Source of the DNA: Terrimonas pollutisoli
Lineage (GTDB): Bacteria > Bacteroidota > Bacteroidia > Chitinophagales > Chitinophagaceae
Assembly (NCBI RefSeq): GCF_029360765.1
Contig: NZ_JARKNA010000022.1
Coordinates: forward strand, 1 to 64,000
Reading direction: 5' to 3'
Length of the DNA stretch: 64,000 nt
Shown here: positions 16,814-25,077 of the stretch, in pieces
Layout of the letters: each line of letters begins with the position of its first letter
How positions within the stretch are numbered: the first letter of the stretch is position 1
Notes under the pieces: model-generated
The model's input: only the letters and a program-made list of their open reading frames with translations
What the model was told of the DNA's origin: nothing
Databases searched by the model: none
Translations under genes and position numbers: made by a program

Positions 16814-17764
16814 ATGGTAAAAGAAAAGATACTGGTGATTGGTGCCAGTGGACAAATAGGAGTGGAGTTAACACTGGCGTTGCGTAAAATATATGGTAAC
16901 AGCAATGTGATTGCATCTGATTTACGGGAGCAAAATCCATTGCTCGAGGGAACAGGTCCTTACGTAAGCCTGGATGTAATGAACAAAGAGATGTTGCATG
17001 TGCAGGTGATCAGGCAGAACATTACACAGATCTATCTTTTAGCTGCTATTCTTTCAGCAACCGGGGAGAAGAACCCGGGGCTGGCCTGGCACCTGAATAT
17101 GCAGGGTCTTTTGAATGTATTGGATATAGCCCGCGAAGAAAAGCTACACAAAATTTATTGGCCATCATCTATCGCAGTTTTTGGACCAACATCTCCCAGG
17201 CAAAATTGCCCGCAGCAAACGATCATTGAACCAATCACTGTATATGGTATCAGTAAATATGCCGGTGAGTTTTGGTGTAACTATTACTATCAGCGTTTTG
17301 GAGTTGATGTAAGAAGTCTTCGTTATCCTGGTCTTATTTCTTATAAATCGGCGCCGGGTGGTGGTACTACAGATTATGCTGTTGAAATTTTTCTCGAAGC
17401 ATTGGAAGAAAATAAATACGAATGCTTTTTAAAAGAAGATACTTACCTGCCAATGATGTACATGCCCGACGCTATACGGGCTACTATCGAATTGATGGAA
17501 GCCCCGGCTGCAAAAATTGGTATTCGTACATCCTATAATATTTCTTCGATGAGTTTTTCTCCCAAAGACATCTCAGCGGAGATAAAAAAACATATACCCG
17601 AGTTCTCGATCGACTATAAACCAGATTATCGCCAGGCGATTGCTGATAGCTGGCCTCAAAGTATAGATGATAGTGTGGCAAGGGCCGATTGGGGATGGAA
17701 GGAAGAATATGATTTGTCCGCCATGACAAAGGACATGTTGAATAATTTACAGAACCACGGTTAG
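16814..17764 (+). CDS. tdh: L-threonine 3-dehydrogenase, SDR/epimerase type
   Basis: This 316-residue extended SDR carries GASGQIG near residue 10, the catalytic YGISK near 149, and the block RYPGLISYKSAPGGGTTDYAVEI. That block is characteristic of the epimerase-like threonine dehydrogenases known from psychrophilic Flavobacterium and from eukaryotes, which oxidise threonine to 2-amino-3-ketobutyrate with NAD. A general nucleotide-sugar epimerase is less likely because of this block. It is transcribed alone, divergently from kdsA. Confidence 0.88.
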   Translation: MVKEKILVIGASGQIGVELTLALRKIYGNSNVIASDLREQNPLLEGTGPYVSLDVMNKEMLHVQVIRQNITQIYLLAAILSATGEKNPGLAWHLNMQGLLNVLDIAREEKLHKIYWPSSIAVFGPTSPRQNCPQQTIIEPITVYGISKYAGEFWCNYYYQRFGVDVRSLRYPGLISYKSAPGGGTTDYAVEIFLEALEENKYECFLKEDTYLPMMYMPDAIRATIELMEAPAAKIGIRTSYNISSMSFSPKDISAEIKKHIPEFSIDYKPDYRQAIADSWPQSIDDSVARADWGWKEEYDLSAMTKDMLNNLQNHG

Positions 17765-17840
17765 ATGATTATTAAGGATTATTAGGATGATGTTATAGCG
17801 CTGGTGATAACTCTGGTAGGGAAATAAAACTTGCGTGTGT

Positions 17841-17877
17841 CCTTAAAATCCATCAAAATCCTTTACATCGTAGTTCT
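17841..17877 (-). repeat. TCTGAACC/GGATT dispersed repeat, copy 5 (minus strand)
   Basis: On the minus strand it reads AGAACTACGATGTAAAGGAT and continues TTTGATGGATTTTAAGG. It starts at the stop codon of the acylphosphatase gene. Confidence 0.5.
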
Positions 17878-18157
17878 ATCTCGAATCCCGTAGGATATCA
17901 AAATCCTTGAACGTTTGTAAGGGGATCTTTTCAACTTTTACGCCGGTGACTATGGCTCTTTCAGGGCCCTGGTTGCACCATTGAATCAATTGCTCTAATT
18001 GTGCTTCAGTGCCGGTAGCGATTATTTGAACTGAGCCATCACGTTTATTTTTGATCGTACCGGTGATGCCTGTTTCAATGGCTTTGGCTTTTGTAGTTTG
18101 TCGATAAAATACTCCCTGTACTAATCCTTCTACAATAATGGATACGCTTTGTAACAT
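17876..18157 (-). CDS. acyP: Acylphosphatase
   Basis: The 93-residue protein hydrolyses acyl phosphates. VEGLVQGVFYRQ near residues 9-20 contains the catalytic Arg, and TGTIKNKRDGSVQIIATG is the second motif with the conserved Asn. The start is two bases from the end of the methionine sulfoxide reductase gene upstream, so the two form an operon. Confidence 0.93.
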   Translation of the reverse strand: MLQSVSIIVEGLVQGVFYRQTTKAKAIETGITGTIKNKRDGSVQIIATGTEAQLEQLIQWCNQGPERAIVTGVKVEKIPLQTFKDFDILRDSR

Positions 18158-18159
18158 AC

Positions 18160-18633
18160 TTAAAACTTGATCTGCTGAATGATTTGTTCAAGAAAAAGCT
18201 GGTCAGTTGTATCAAACTGATCAGCTTCTTCACTGTCGACATCCAACACTGCAATTACCTCGCCATTACGAATAACGGGCACGACTATCTCTGATTTCGA
18301 TAGGCTACTACAGGCAATGTGGCCGGGAAATTTTTCTACATCCGGGACAATGAGTGTGGTTGCCTGCGCCCAGCTGGCGCCACAAACACCTCTATTTTTT
18401 TTAATGCGTGTACAAGCTACAGGCCCCTGGAATGGGCCCAACACAAGTTCGTCTCCTTTTACAATATAAAAACCAACCCACAACCATTTAAACTGTTCCT
18501 TTAATGCTGCGACTGTATTGGCTAAATTGGCAATAAGGTCAGTTTCTCCTCCTAATATACCTTTGATTTGTGGTAGCAGCGATTGGTATTGTTCTTCCTT
18601 GCTGCCTGTAATGATGGATAAATCTTCTGCCAT
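18160..18633 (-). CDS. msrC: Free methionine-(R)-sulfoxide reductase, GAF domain
   Basis: The 157-residue single-GAF protein shows all signatures of fRMsr: LWVGFYI, GPFQGPVACTRI, RGVCGASW, PDVEKFPGHIACSSLSKSEIVVP and LDVDS. The three Cys in ACTRI, GVCG and IACSS are the redox cysteines of the family. It repairs free methionine sulfoxide. The acylphosphatase gene follows in the same transcript. Confidence 0.93.
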   Translation of the reverse strand: MAEDLSIITGSKEEQYQSLLPQIKGILGGETDLIANLANTVAALKEQFKWLWVGFYIVKGDELVLGPFQGPVACTRIKKNRGVCGASWAQATTLIVPDVEKFPGHIACSSLSKSEIVVPVIRNGEVIAVLDVDSEEADQFDTTDQLFLEQIIQQIKF

Positions 18634-18637
18634 GTGG

Positions 18638-18645
18638 CAAAGATA
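18638..18645 (-). promoter_or_regulatory. Candidate -7 element (TATCTTTG) of msrC
   Basis: An exact match on the minus strand ends 4 bases before the ATG. The spacing is the same as for kdsA. Confidence 0.4.
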
Positions 18646-18695
18646 GAACGAAGAAAACGTCGAACAGGTTAATAAAAAATTATTGTTTCATTCGC

Positions 18696-18792
18696 ATATT
18701 TTTTATTTGATTTTGGGCGGATGGAGCTTACCATGATAAAAATTTTCATTCCCTTGTGTGATATAACGAAAATTTTTATCATGGACGTTTCA
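18696..18792 (-). repeat. 95-base hairpin repeat, copy 1
   Basis: A perfect 17-base stem (CCATGATAAAAATTTTC and its complement) encloses a 20-base loop. The flanks ATATTTTTTATTTGATTTTGG and GGACGTTTCA are shared with 56351-56444. It abuts the 3' end of the beta-barrel gene at 18797. Confidence 0.8.
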
Positions 18793-18796
18793 CCGG

Positions 18797-19441
18797 TTAT
18801 TTCTTCCCCAGGTATTTTCCAATAGAAATACCATACACCCGGTGATAAATAGAAGGGCCAAAATCCGCATTGTTCATGTCGCCAATGCCATAATTGTATT
18901 GCGCAAAGAATTGAAAACCGTTTTTTGTTTCGTAACCGAATTGCATAACAAGGTTAGCGGCAACTCTTCCGTATTTCGTGAAACTAAATGTCATATTCTG
19001 CTCTACGGTTGTATTATTTTTCTTATTAAACTTTTCTTTGCCGGATAATTGCAGGTCAACTGAAGGACCGGCCTTTACGAAAAAGTGACCGGGCTGTGTA
19101 GTAAAATCATATTGGACCAACGCTCCTAATTCGAATGTATGAATGGTAGTGTTGTTATCGAGGGCCATGCTATCGGGAGGGGATGCTTTTTGCGTAAATA
19201 CTACTTCGTATCCTTTTAAGCTATAAAAAAAAGCGGGGGCGAAATACAATTTGTTTTCAAACGGAACTTTCAGCGTTGTGCCAAGCTGGAAGCCACACTT
19301 GCCGGAAGTGGATTGTTTTTGCCCATTAATCGAATATTTCGCAGTGCTGATATGAGGACCGCCAAAAATTGCGGTTTTTACCTGTGCTTTACATACAAGG
19401 GTGGACATCACAAGCACAGCGGCTACTACAGTTTTTCTCAT
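18797..19441 (-). CDS. Outer membrane beta-barrel protein (porin-like)
   Basis: The 214-residue protein has a signal peptide (MRKTVVAAVLVMSTLVCKAQ) and alternating strands that end in an aromatic-rich C-terminus (YHRVYGISIGKYLG), as in the OMP_b-brl_2 type common in Bacteroidota. Blocks such as GFQLGTTLKVPF and FFVKAGPSVDLQLSG fit eight-stranded barrels. No specific role can be given. It is a single gene followed by the hairpin repeat. Confidence 0.8.
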   Translation of the reverse strand: MRKTVVAAVLVMSTLVCKAQVKTAIFGGPHISTAKYSINGQKQSTSGKCGFQLGTTLKVPFENKLYFAPAFFYSLKGYEVVFTQKASPPDSMALDNNTTIHTFELGALVQYDFTTQPGHFFVKAGPSVDLQLSGKEKFNKKNNTTVEQNMTFSFTKYGRVAANLVMQFGYETKNGFQFFAQYNYGIGDMNNADFGPSIYHRVYGISIGKYLGKK

Positions 19442-19587
19442 AAAAAGTCTCCAGGGTTCGGGTGCAGTTAATTAATTAAGTGAAACTTGCGGCCTTTACA
19501 TTAGGATTACAGGCCATCCACGTGAGTGGGAGGGTTGGATTATATAGGGGTAAAAATAGAAATTAATTTCAGGAAAGCAAACCCCGC

Positions 19588-20112
19588 CTAGCTTTTCTTT
19601 GATTCGGCGTTATAGTTCAGCGACTCGCCTTTGCCAATAGAAAGGCATTGCCAATCACCAGCTTTTATGATTTTTCCGAGCATTACAATCTGTCCTACGT
19701 GATAGGCGTAATGGGTAAGCTGCCGATGAATGGCTTCAATTACCAGCAATGGTTTTGTTCGTATGTAAATAGTTTTTGCAAGATCGCCGGCAGTCAACGA
19801 TTCAAGTGCACTAAAAACGCATTGCCAGCCCTCTTTCCAAAGTTGTAATAGTTTTTCTTTGGAATAAGAGTGAACTTCAAATTCATCATCACGTTGCCGC
19901 CAGTTTTTTTCACCATCCTCTGTTAAGAAATTGGTCCATCGGCTTAGCATATTGCCATGCATATGCGTGATGTTGATGGCGATGCTATTTGTTTGCTCAT
20001 TTGGCTGGTAGTGAAAATCTCTATCATTGATTTGATCGAAAGTTTTTTCCGCTAGCAACTTATAATCTTTGAACTGCTGAATTGCGCTTTTAAGAAAAAT
20101 CACCTCGTCCAT
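19588..20112 (-). CDS. DinB-like protein (DUF1572 type)
   Basis: The 174-residue protein looks like a four-helix DinB/YfiT-fold protein. His residues are placed as a likely metal site: ITHMHGNM near residue 50 and HRQLTHYAYHVGQIV near 130. DUF1572 proteins are uncharacterised; some DinB-fold relatives are thiol-dependent S-transferases. Its start at 20112 and the absence of a signal peptide indicate a cytosolic protein. Confidence 0.78.
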   Translation of the reverse strand: MDEVIFLKSAIQQFKDYKLLAEKTFDQINDRDFHYQPNEQTNSIAINITHMHGNMLSRWTNFLTEDGEKNWRQRDDEFEVHSYSKEKLLQLWKEGWQCVFSALESLTAGDLAKTIYIRTKPLLVIEAIHRQLTHYAYHVGQIVMLGKIIKAGDWQCLSIGKGESLNYNAESKKS

Positions 20113-20191
20113 AATTTTTCAGTTTAATCTTATAAAAGAATAGCAGAAAAGTTTAGTAGTTCCCGAAAAGCCGGGGCTGTGCATTGATAAG

Positions 20192-20210
20192 CCCCTTTAG
20201 GGGTTTGGGG
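20192..20210 (+). repeat. CCCCTTTAGGGG palindrome at the ggt stop codon
   Basis: CCCCTTTAGGGGTTTGGGG abuts the complement of the ggt stop codon at 20211. It is the same unit as at 4772, but here it touches the 3' end of a minus-strand gene. Confidence 0.6.
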
Positions 20211-21935
20211 TTACCAACCTCTTGCATCATCGTCTCCACGGTTGTCGGCTACGGCTTCAAATTTTCCGTCGGGTAAAGCCTTTATTACCTCTGTTCTGCC
20301 AATGCCTCCACGCTGTACTATATGGTAGCCCATCTTTTGAAGAGCTGTTATAACCTCTATCGGAAAAGTTTTTTCTACATCAACCGAGTCAGGCAGCCAT
20401 TGATGATGAAACTTTGGTTTGTACACCGCATCTTCCGTGCTCATATTAAACTCGATGATGTTTACCAGTGTTTGAAAAACGGAAGTCGGGATTGTTGTAC
20501 CACCTGGAGTGCCCACCACTAAAAAAGGTTTGTCATTCTTCAAAACAATAGTTGGCGTCATTGAACTCAACATTCTTTTACCGGGCTGAATGGCATTGGC
20601 TTCACCACCCACGGCACCATACATATTGGGAACACCTGGTTTAATGCTAAAATCATCCATTTCGTCATTGAGAAAAAAACCTGCGCCGCCTACGACCGTA
20701 TAGCTGCCATAAGAATTGTTAAGCGTGGTAGTGACGGCAACCGCATTACCTTCCTTATCAATAACACTCAGGTGTGTTGTTTCTTCGCTTTCAGCCACCG
20801 GCAATGATCCCGGTTTGATCAAACTGCTGGGCGTAGCTTTTGTAGAGTCATAATCCTTCATGCGCTGTTGTATATATATATCGTTCGTCAACATTTTGAC
20901 GGGAACTTTATAATAATCGGCATCTCCCATATACTCCGCCCGGTCGGCATAAGCCCTTCTTTCTGCCTCAATCATTAATTGTACGGCTGCAGGAGAATGA
21001 AATCCCATTGATGCAATGTTGCGGCTTTCGATCATCTTCATCATTTGATGCAGCAACACACCACCGCTGCTTGGCATTGGCATGCCTATTACTTTGTAAT
21101 CCTTGTAATGAAAAACATGCGGTTCTCTTGTTTTGGCTACATAGTTTTTCAGGTCATCAGGAGTCATGATGCCATTACCTCGTTTCATTTCTTCCACGAT
21201 GAGCCTTGCTGTTTCCCCTTCGTAGAATCCTGCGGCTCCGTTTTGCTTTATTCTTTTTAATGTGTTGGCAAGATCGGTTTGGATAAGTGTATCGCCTTCC
21301 TTCCAGCCATTATCTTTTATAAACACAGGCATCACCGTATTATTTTTTTTCAAATCATCCTGGAGTCCGTTCAATGAATTGGCTTCTCTTGTACTGATCA
21401 CAAATCCTTTTTCTGCTAACTGTATCGCCGGTTCAATCAACTTATCAAAAGACAGTTTTGCATATTTGGCTGAAGCAAACAACCCTGCTACCGTACCCGG
21501 AACACCGCTGGATAAATGTCCTTCCTGGCTTTTATCCGTTCTTGCATTACCGGCTGAGTCGATATACATGTCGCGGTGAGCTTTACCCGGAGCCATTTCT
21601 CTATAGTCAATAGAAATTTCTTTTCCGTCACTCAACTTTGCTACCATAAATCCACCACCACCCAGGTTGCCCGCATTTGGGTACACCACTGCTAATGCTA
21701 ATTGAGTGGCTATAGCTGCATCCACGGCATTGCCACCTTTTTTTAAAATTTCAAGACCAGCCTGGCTGGCTAATGGATGTGCCGATACAACAGCGCCATT
21801 ATCTGCAACTACTTTTTTTTGAATGGAATACTGGTAAGGATTAAATCCCGTGGAAGTGGGATCAATTTTTTTTGTTACATGACAGGCTATTAAGAGAAGG
21901 GGAAAGGAAACAAGAAGTAACAGGTTTTTTTTCAT
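20211..21935 (-). CDS. ggt: Gamma-glutamyltransferase
   Basis: The N-terminal nucleophile enzyme cleaves and transfers gamma-glutamyl groups of glutathione in the periplasm. The start at 21935 gives 574 residues and a lipoprotein-like signal (MKKNLLLLVSFPLLLIAC). GGNAVDAAIATQLAL and GNLGGGGFMV are near the N-terminus. The autocleavage Thr is in EETTHLSV, and the small subunit carries NSYGSYTVVGGAGFFLNDEMDDF and GTPGGTTIPTSV. Processing into two chains is expected. It stands alone. Confidence 0.95.
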   Translation of the reverse strand: MKKNLLLLVSFPLLLIACHVTKKIDPTSTGFNPYQYSIQKKVVADNGAVVSAHPLASQAGLEILKKGGNAVDAAIATQLALAVVYPNAGNLGGGGFMVAKLSDGKEISIDYREMAPGKAHRDMYIDSAGNARTDKSQEGHLSSGVPGTVAGLFASAKYAKLSFDKLIEPAIQLAEKGFVISTREANSLNGLQDDLKKNNTVMPVFIKDNGWKEGDTLIQTDLANTLKRIKQNGAAGFYEGETARLIVEEMKRGNGIMTPDDLKNYVAKTREPHVFHYKDYKVIGMPMPSSGGVLLHQMMKMIESRNIASMGFHSPAAVQLMIEAERRAYADRAEYMGDADYYKVPVKMLTNDIYIQQRMKDYDSTKATPSSLIKPGSLPVAESEETTHLSVIDKEGNAVAVTTTLNNSYGSYTVVGGAGFFLNDEMDDFSIKPGVPNMYGAVGGEANAIQPGKRMLSSMTPTIVLKNDKPFLVVGTPGGTTIPTSVFQTLVNIIEFNMSTEDAVYKPKFHHQWLPDSVDVEKTFPIEVITALQKMGYHIVQRGGIGRTEVIKALPDGKFEAVADNRGDDDARGW

Positions 21936-22095
21936 AACAGGTAATATAATCAAAGTCGTGAATGGAAATCTATGGTCGGTAGTTTAATCAATTGTGCAAT
22001 TTAATCATTAAATTTAGAGAAGTGTTGAGATCATCCTGCTAACGTCGCTTCCATCCAGAGACAGACTTTTTTTATTAATATAAAACAATACTGCT

Positions 22096-24897
22096 ATGAT
22101 GAGAGCTAATCGTACACTCGTATATCCGACCATTTTTTTGCTTGCATTTATTTTTCTTGCTTCGGCTGTTGCTGCGCAAACCGGTACTGTAAGCGGTACC
22201 GTAAAGGACGGCAATGGCGTTCCATTATCAGGTGCGTCCATTACGGTGTTGGGTTCTGCCAGAGGAACTACTACCAACGCAGAAGGAGCATTTAGTCTTT
22301 CGTTAAATGTCGGCAAATACACAATAACAGCCAGTTTTGTAGGCTATGGTGCCGATAAAAAAGCTGTAGACGTGGCGGGTAACACAAACACAGCATTAGA
22401 CTTTGTTTTACTGGAATCAGGTGACGAGGCTGAAGTAGTGGTAACAGGAACACGGGCATTGCCCCGTACTCAGCTAGCGTCTACTGCACCGGTGGACCTG
22501 ATCGATTTAAAGAAAGTGGCTGCTGATGCTCCACAGGTTTATGTAAATCAGATTTTAAATTATGTTGCCCCTTCTTTTAACTCAGCTACACAAACTGTGG
22601 CAGACGGGACGGATCATATCGATCCCGCCTCATTGAGGGGTTTGGGTCCCGACCAGGTACTTGTTTTAATAAACGGTAAAAGAAGGTACACTACAGCCCT
22701 GGTGAATTTGAATGGCACATTTGGACGGGGGGCTATAGGAACAGATTTAAATGCAATACCTGTTTCTGCTATTGATCGCATTGAAATCTTGCGTGATGGC
22801 GCGGCTGCGCAATATGGCAGCGATGCCATCGCCGGAGTTATTAATATCATTTTAAAAAATAGTGTAAACGCCGTCACAGCTTCCGTAACATCCGGGGCTA
22901 ACGTCACCAAATTTTTAGATAAATCCGTAACCGATGGCGAAACAGTTCAGGCCGCTTTAAACTTTGGTATTCCTTTCGGCGAAAGAGGGGGCTTTATTAA
23001 TTTTTCCGGATCTTATGACTTTAGAAATTATACCAATCGTGCGGGGGATAGAACGGGAACTATTTACAACCGGTATGATGGACGCAATGCTGCAGGGGCT
23101 GTTCAGGTAGTTGATCGCACTGATTCTTTTTTGCTTGCAAATAATCTGACAAGAGGCGATTTCAAACAACGCGTTGGGCAATCACGCATTCGAAGCGGAC
23201 AATTCATGTTTAATGCCAATTTTCCTGTAAATGATAATGGAACGGAATATTATTTATTTGGTGGCATTGGATATAGAAACGGGCAAGCTGCAGGTAACCG
23301 AAGGTTGCCACATATTGCCAATAATGTAATAGAGATTTATCCATTGGGTTTTTTGCCGGAAATACATTCTGATATTTATGATAAGTCACTTGCCATGGGT
23401 ATAAGAGGTAGGTTAAAAGACTGGCATGTAGATTTCAGTAATACCTACGGGCAAAACCAGTTTTTATTCAGGGTAGCAAATTCCTTAAATGCCTCTATGG
23501 AAAGAACCTCGCCAACACGTTTTAATGCAGGTGGACCAATATTTACCCAAAACACAACCAATTTGGACTTTTCAAGGCAGTTTGATGAATTGGATGGAAT
23601 TAATGTAGCCTTTGGTGCGGAACACAGGTTCGAAAGATATCAATTGATTGCGGGAGAAGAATCTTCTTATACAGATTATGGTAAAGCCAGACAGGTGGGC
23701 GTGGATGCAAGCGGCAAGCCGATTTTAGTTCCCGATCCCCGCGGTACTATTAGTACCCGGTTTGGAGGCGCCGATAGTTCTGCAAGAGGGGGTGGTGCAC
23801 AAGTATTCCCCGGCTATAGACCGGAAAATGCTGTTAACGCCACCCGCAGTGCTATTGCGGCATATGCAGATGGAGAGTTTAATTTGTCTTCTGCTTTCCT
23901 GGTAAATACAGCCGCACGTTTTGAGAATTATAATGATTTTGGTTCAACCTTTAATGGTAAGATAGCCATGCGGTATAAGGTTGGTAATAAATTTGCCATT
24001 CGGGCTTCCGGAAGCACCGGCTTCAGAGCGCCTTCGCTCCACCAGCGCTATCTGTCTGTTACCTCTACTTTATTTGTAGCGGGTGTTCCTTATGAAGTGG
24101 GCACTTTTACTAATGATAGCCGTCCGGCTGAACTATTGGGCATTCCTAAGTTGCGGCCCGAGAAATCAAGGAATGTTAGTGTTGGGTTTACAGGTAACCT
24201 GGGTAGGTTTAAAGTAACGCTGGATGGATATTTTATCAGGATTAATGATCGCATTGTTATTACCGATCAGTTTCAGGGCGGTACCGGGAATGCAGTTGAC
24301 ATAGAAATTGCAAGACTGCTGGCTCTGGCAAATGCCAACAGGGCGTCCTTCTTTGCAAACGCTATAAATACTGAAACAAAAGGTATTGACCTGGTGGTTT
24401 CTTATAACCAAAAATTTGGCCGGGGTAATTTCCGGGCTGATCTGACAGGCACATTATCCAAAACACAACAAGTGGGAGCAATAAAAGCATCCCCAAAATT
24501 AGCAGGTAAGGAAAATATATATTTTAGTGAATCCAACCGCATATTCCTGGAAGAGTCAGTACCCCGTCAGAAGGCAGGACTTACCTTAACTTATGCGATT
24601 AGCAAGTTCAATTTCTTCCTGCGCAACGTGTATTTTGGTGAAGTAACGGAAGCCACTAATATTGCTGCTACCCAGCAGGTGTACGACTCAAAGGTAATCA
24701 CCGACCTTTCCGTAGGGTATAAGTTTACAAAGAATTTACGACTGACAATTGGTGCGAATAATTTGTTGGACATATATCCTGAAAAAACAACGGATGTGCC
24801 TACGACAGGTGGAAATCAATTCATTTATTCACGAAGGGTTACACAGATCGGGTTCAATGGCCGCTATCTTTTTGGAAGAATTGAGTTGAACTTATAA
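22096..24897 (+). CDS. TonB-dependent receptor with carboxypeptidase-like N-terminal domain
   Basis: The 933-residue outer membrane receptor has a signal peptide (residues 1-27), a carboxypeptidase regulatory-like domain (about 30-110, GTVSGTVKDGNGVPLSGASI), a plug (about 125-255) with PASLRGLGPDQVLVLINGKRR and EILRDGAAAQYGSDAIAGVINI, and a long barrel ending in RYLFGRIELNL. No SusD-like gene follows, so it is not a glycan-uptake pair. The plug wording resembles vitamin, iron-chelate or peptide receptors. The ligand is unknown. Confidence 0.93.
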   Translation: MMRANRTLVYPTIFLLAFIFLASAVAAQTGTVSGTVKDGNGVPLSGASITVLGSARGTTTNAEGAFSLSLNVGKYTITASFVGYGADKKAVDVAGNTNTALDFVLLESGDEAEVVVTGTRALPRTQLASTAPVDLIDLKKVAADAPQVYVNQILNYVAPSFNSATQTVADGTDHIDPASLRGLGPDQVLVLINGKRRYTTALVNLNGTFGRGAIGTDLNAIPVSAIDRIEILRDGAAAQYGSDAIAGVINIILKNSVNAVTASVTSGANVTKFLDKSVTDGETVQAALNFGIPFGERGGFINFSGSYDFRNYTNRAGDRTGTIYNRYDGRNAAGAVQVVDRTDSFLLANNLTRGDFKQRVGQSRIRSGQFMFNANFPVNDNGTEYYLFGGIGYRNGQAAGNRRLPHIANNVIEIYPLGFLPEIHSDIYDKSLAMGIRGRLKDWHVDFSNTYGQNQFLFRVANSLNASMERTSPTRFNAGGPIFTQNTTNLDFSRQFDELDGINVAFGAEHRFERYQLIAGEESSYTDYGKARQVGVDASGKPILVPDPRGTISTRFGGADSSARGGGAQVFPGYRPENAVNATRSAIAAYADGEFNLSSAFLVNTAARFENYNDFGSTFNGKIAMRYKVGNKFAIRASGSTGFRAPSLHQRYLSVTSTLFVAGVPYEVGTFTNDSRPAELLGIPKLRPEKSRNVSVGFTGNLGRFKVTLDGYFIRINDRIVITDQFQGGTGNAVDIEIARLLALANANRASFFANAINTETKGIDLVVSYNQKFGRGNFRADLTGTLSKTQQVGAIKASPKLAGKENIYFSESNRIFLEESVPRQKAGLTLTYAISKFNFFLRNVYFGEVTEATNIAATQQVYDSKVITDLSVGYKFTKNLRLTIGANNLLDIYPEKTTDVPTTGGNQFIYSRRVTQIGFNGRYLFGRIELNL

Positions 24898-24969
24898 ACT
24901 TCTGTCACCATTTTCGTAGTTCAGGCGTTGAAGTGTGAATTCAGTTATTAGTTACCGTTAAAACTTTCT

Positions 24970-25003
24970 AAAAACTATCGCAAAAACTTGTGATAGTTTT
25001 TTT
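24970..25003 (+). terminator. Intrinsic terminator after the TonB-dependent receptor
   Basis: AAAAACTATC, a 12-base loop, then GATAGTTTTTTT form a perfect 10-base stem and T run. Confidence 0.85.
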
Positions 25004-25077
25004 ATTGTCCGGACTTTACACCACCGGAAACGGGTACTTTGCTAACATCAGTTATATTCGCCGAATAATTTGCTTAG

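Noticed and set aside
22096..24897. SusC/SusD polysaccharide utilisation locus
   Set aside because: The receptor has no SusD neighbour and no glycoside hydrolases follow; the PIG-L gene is not enough.
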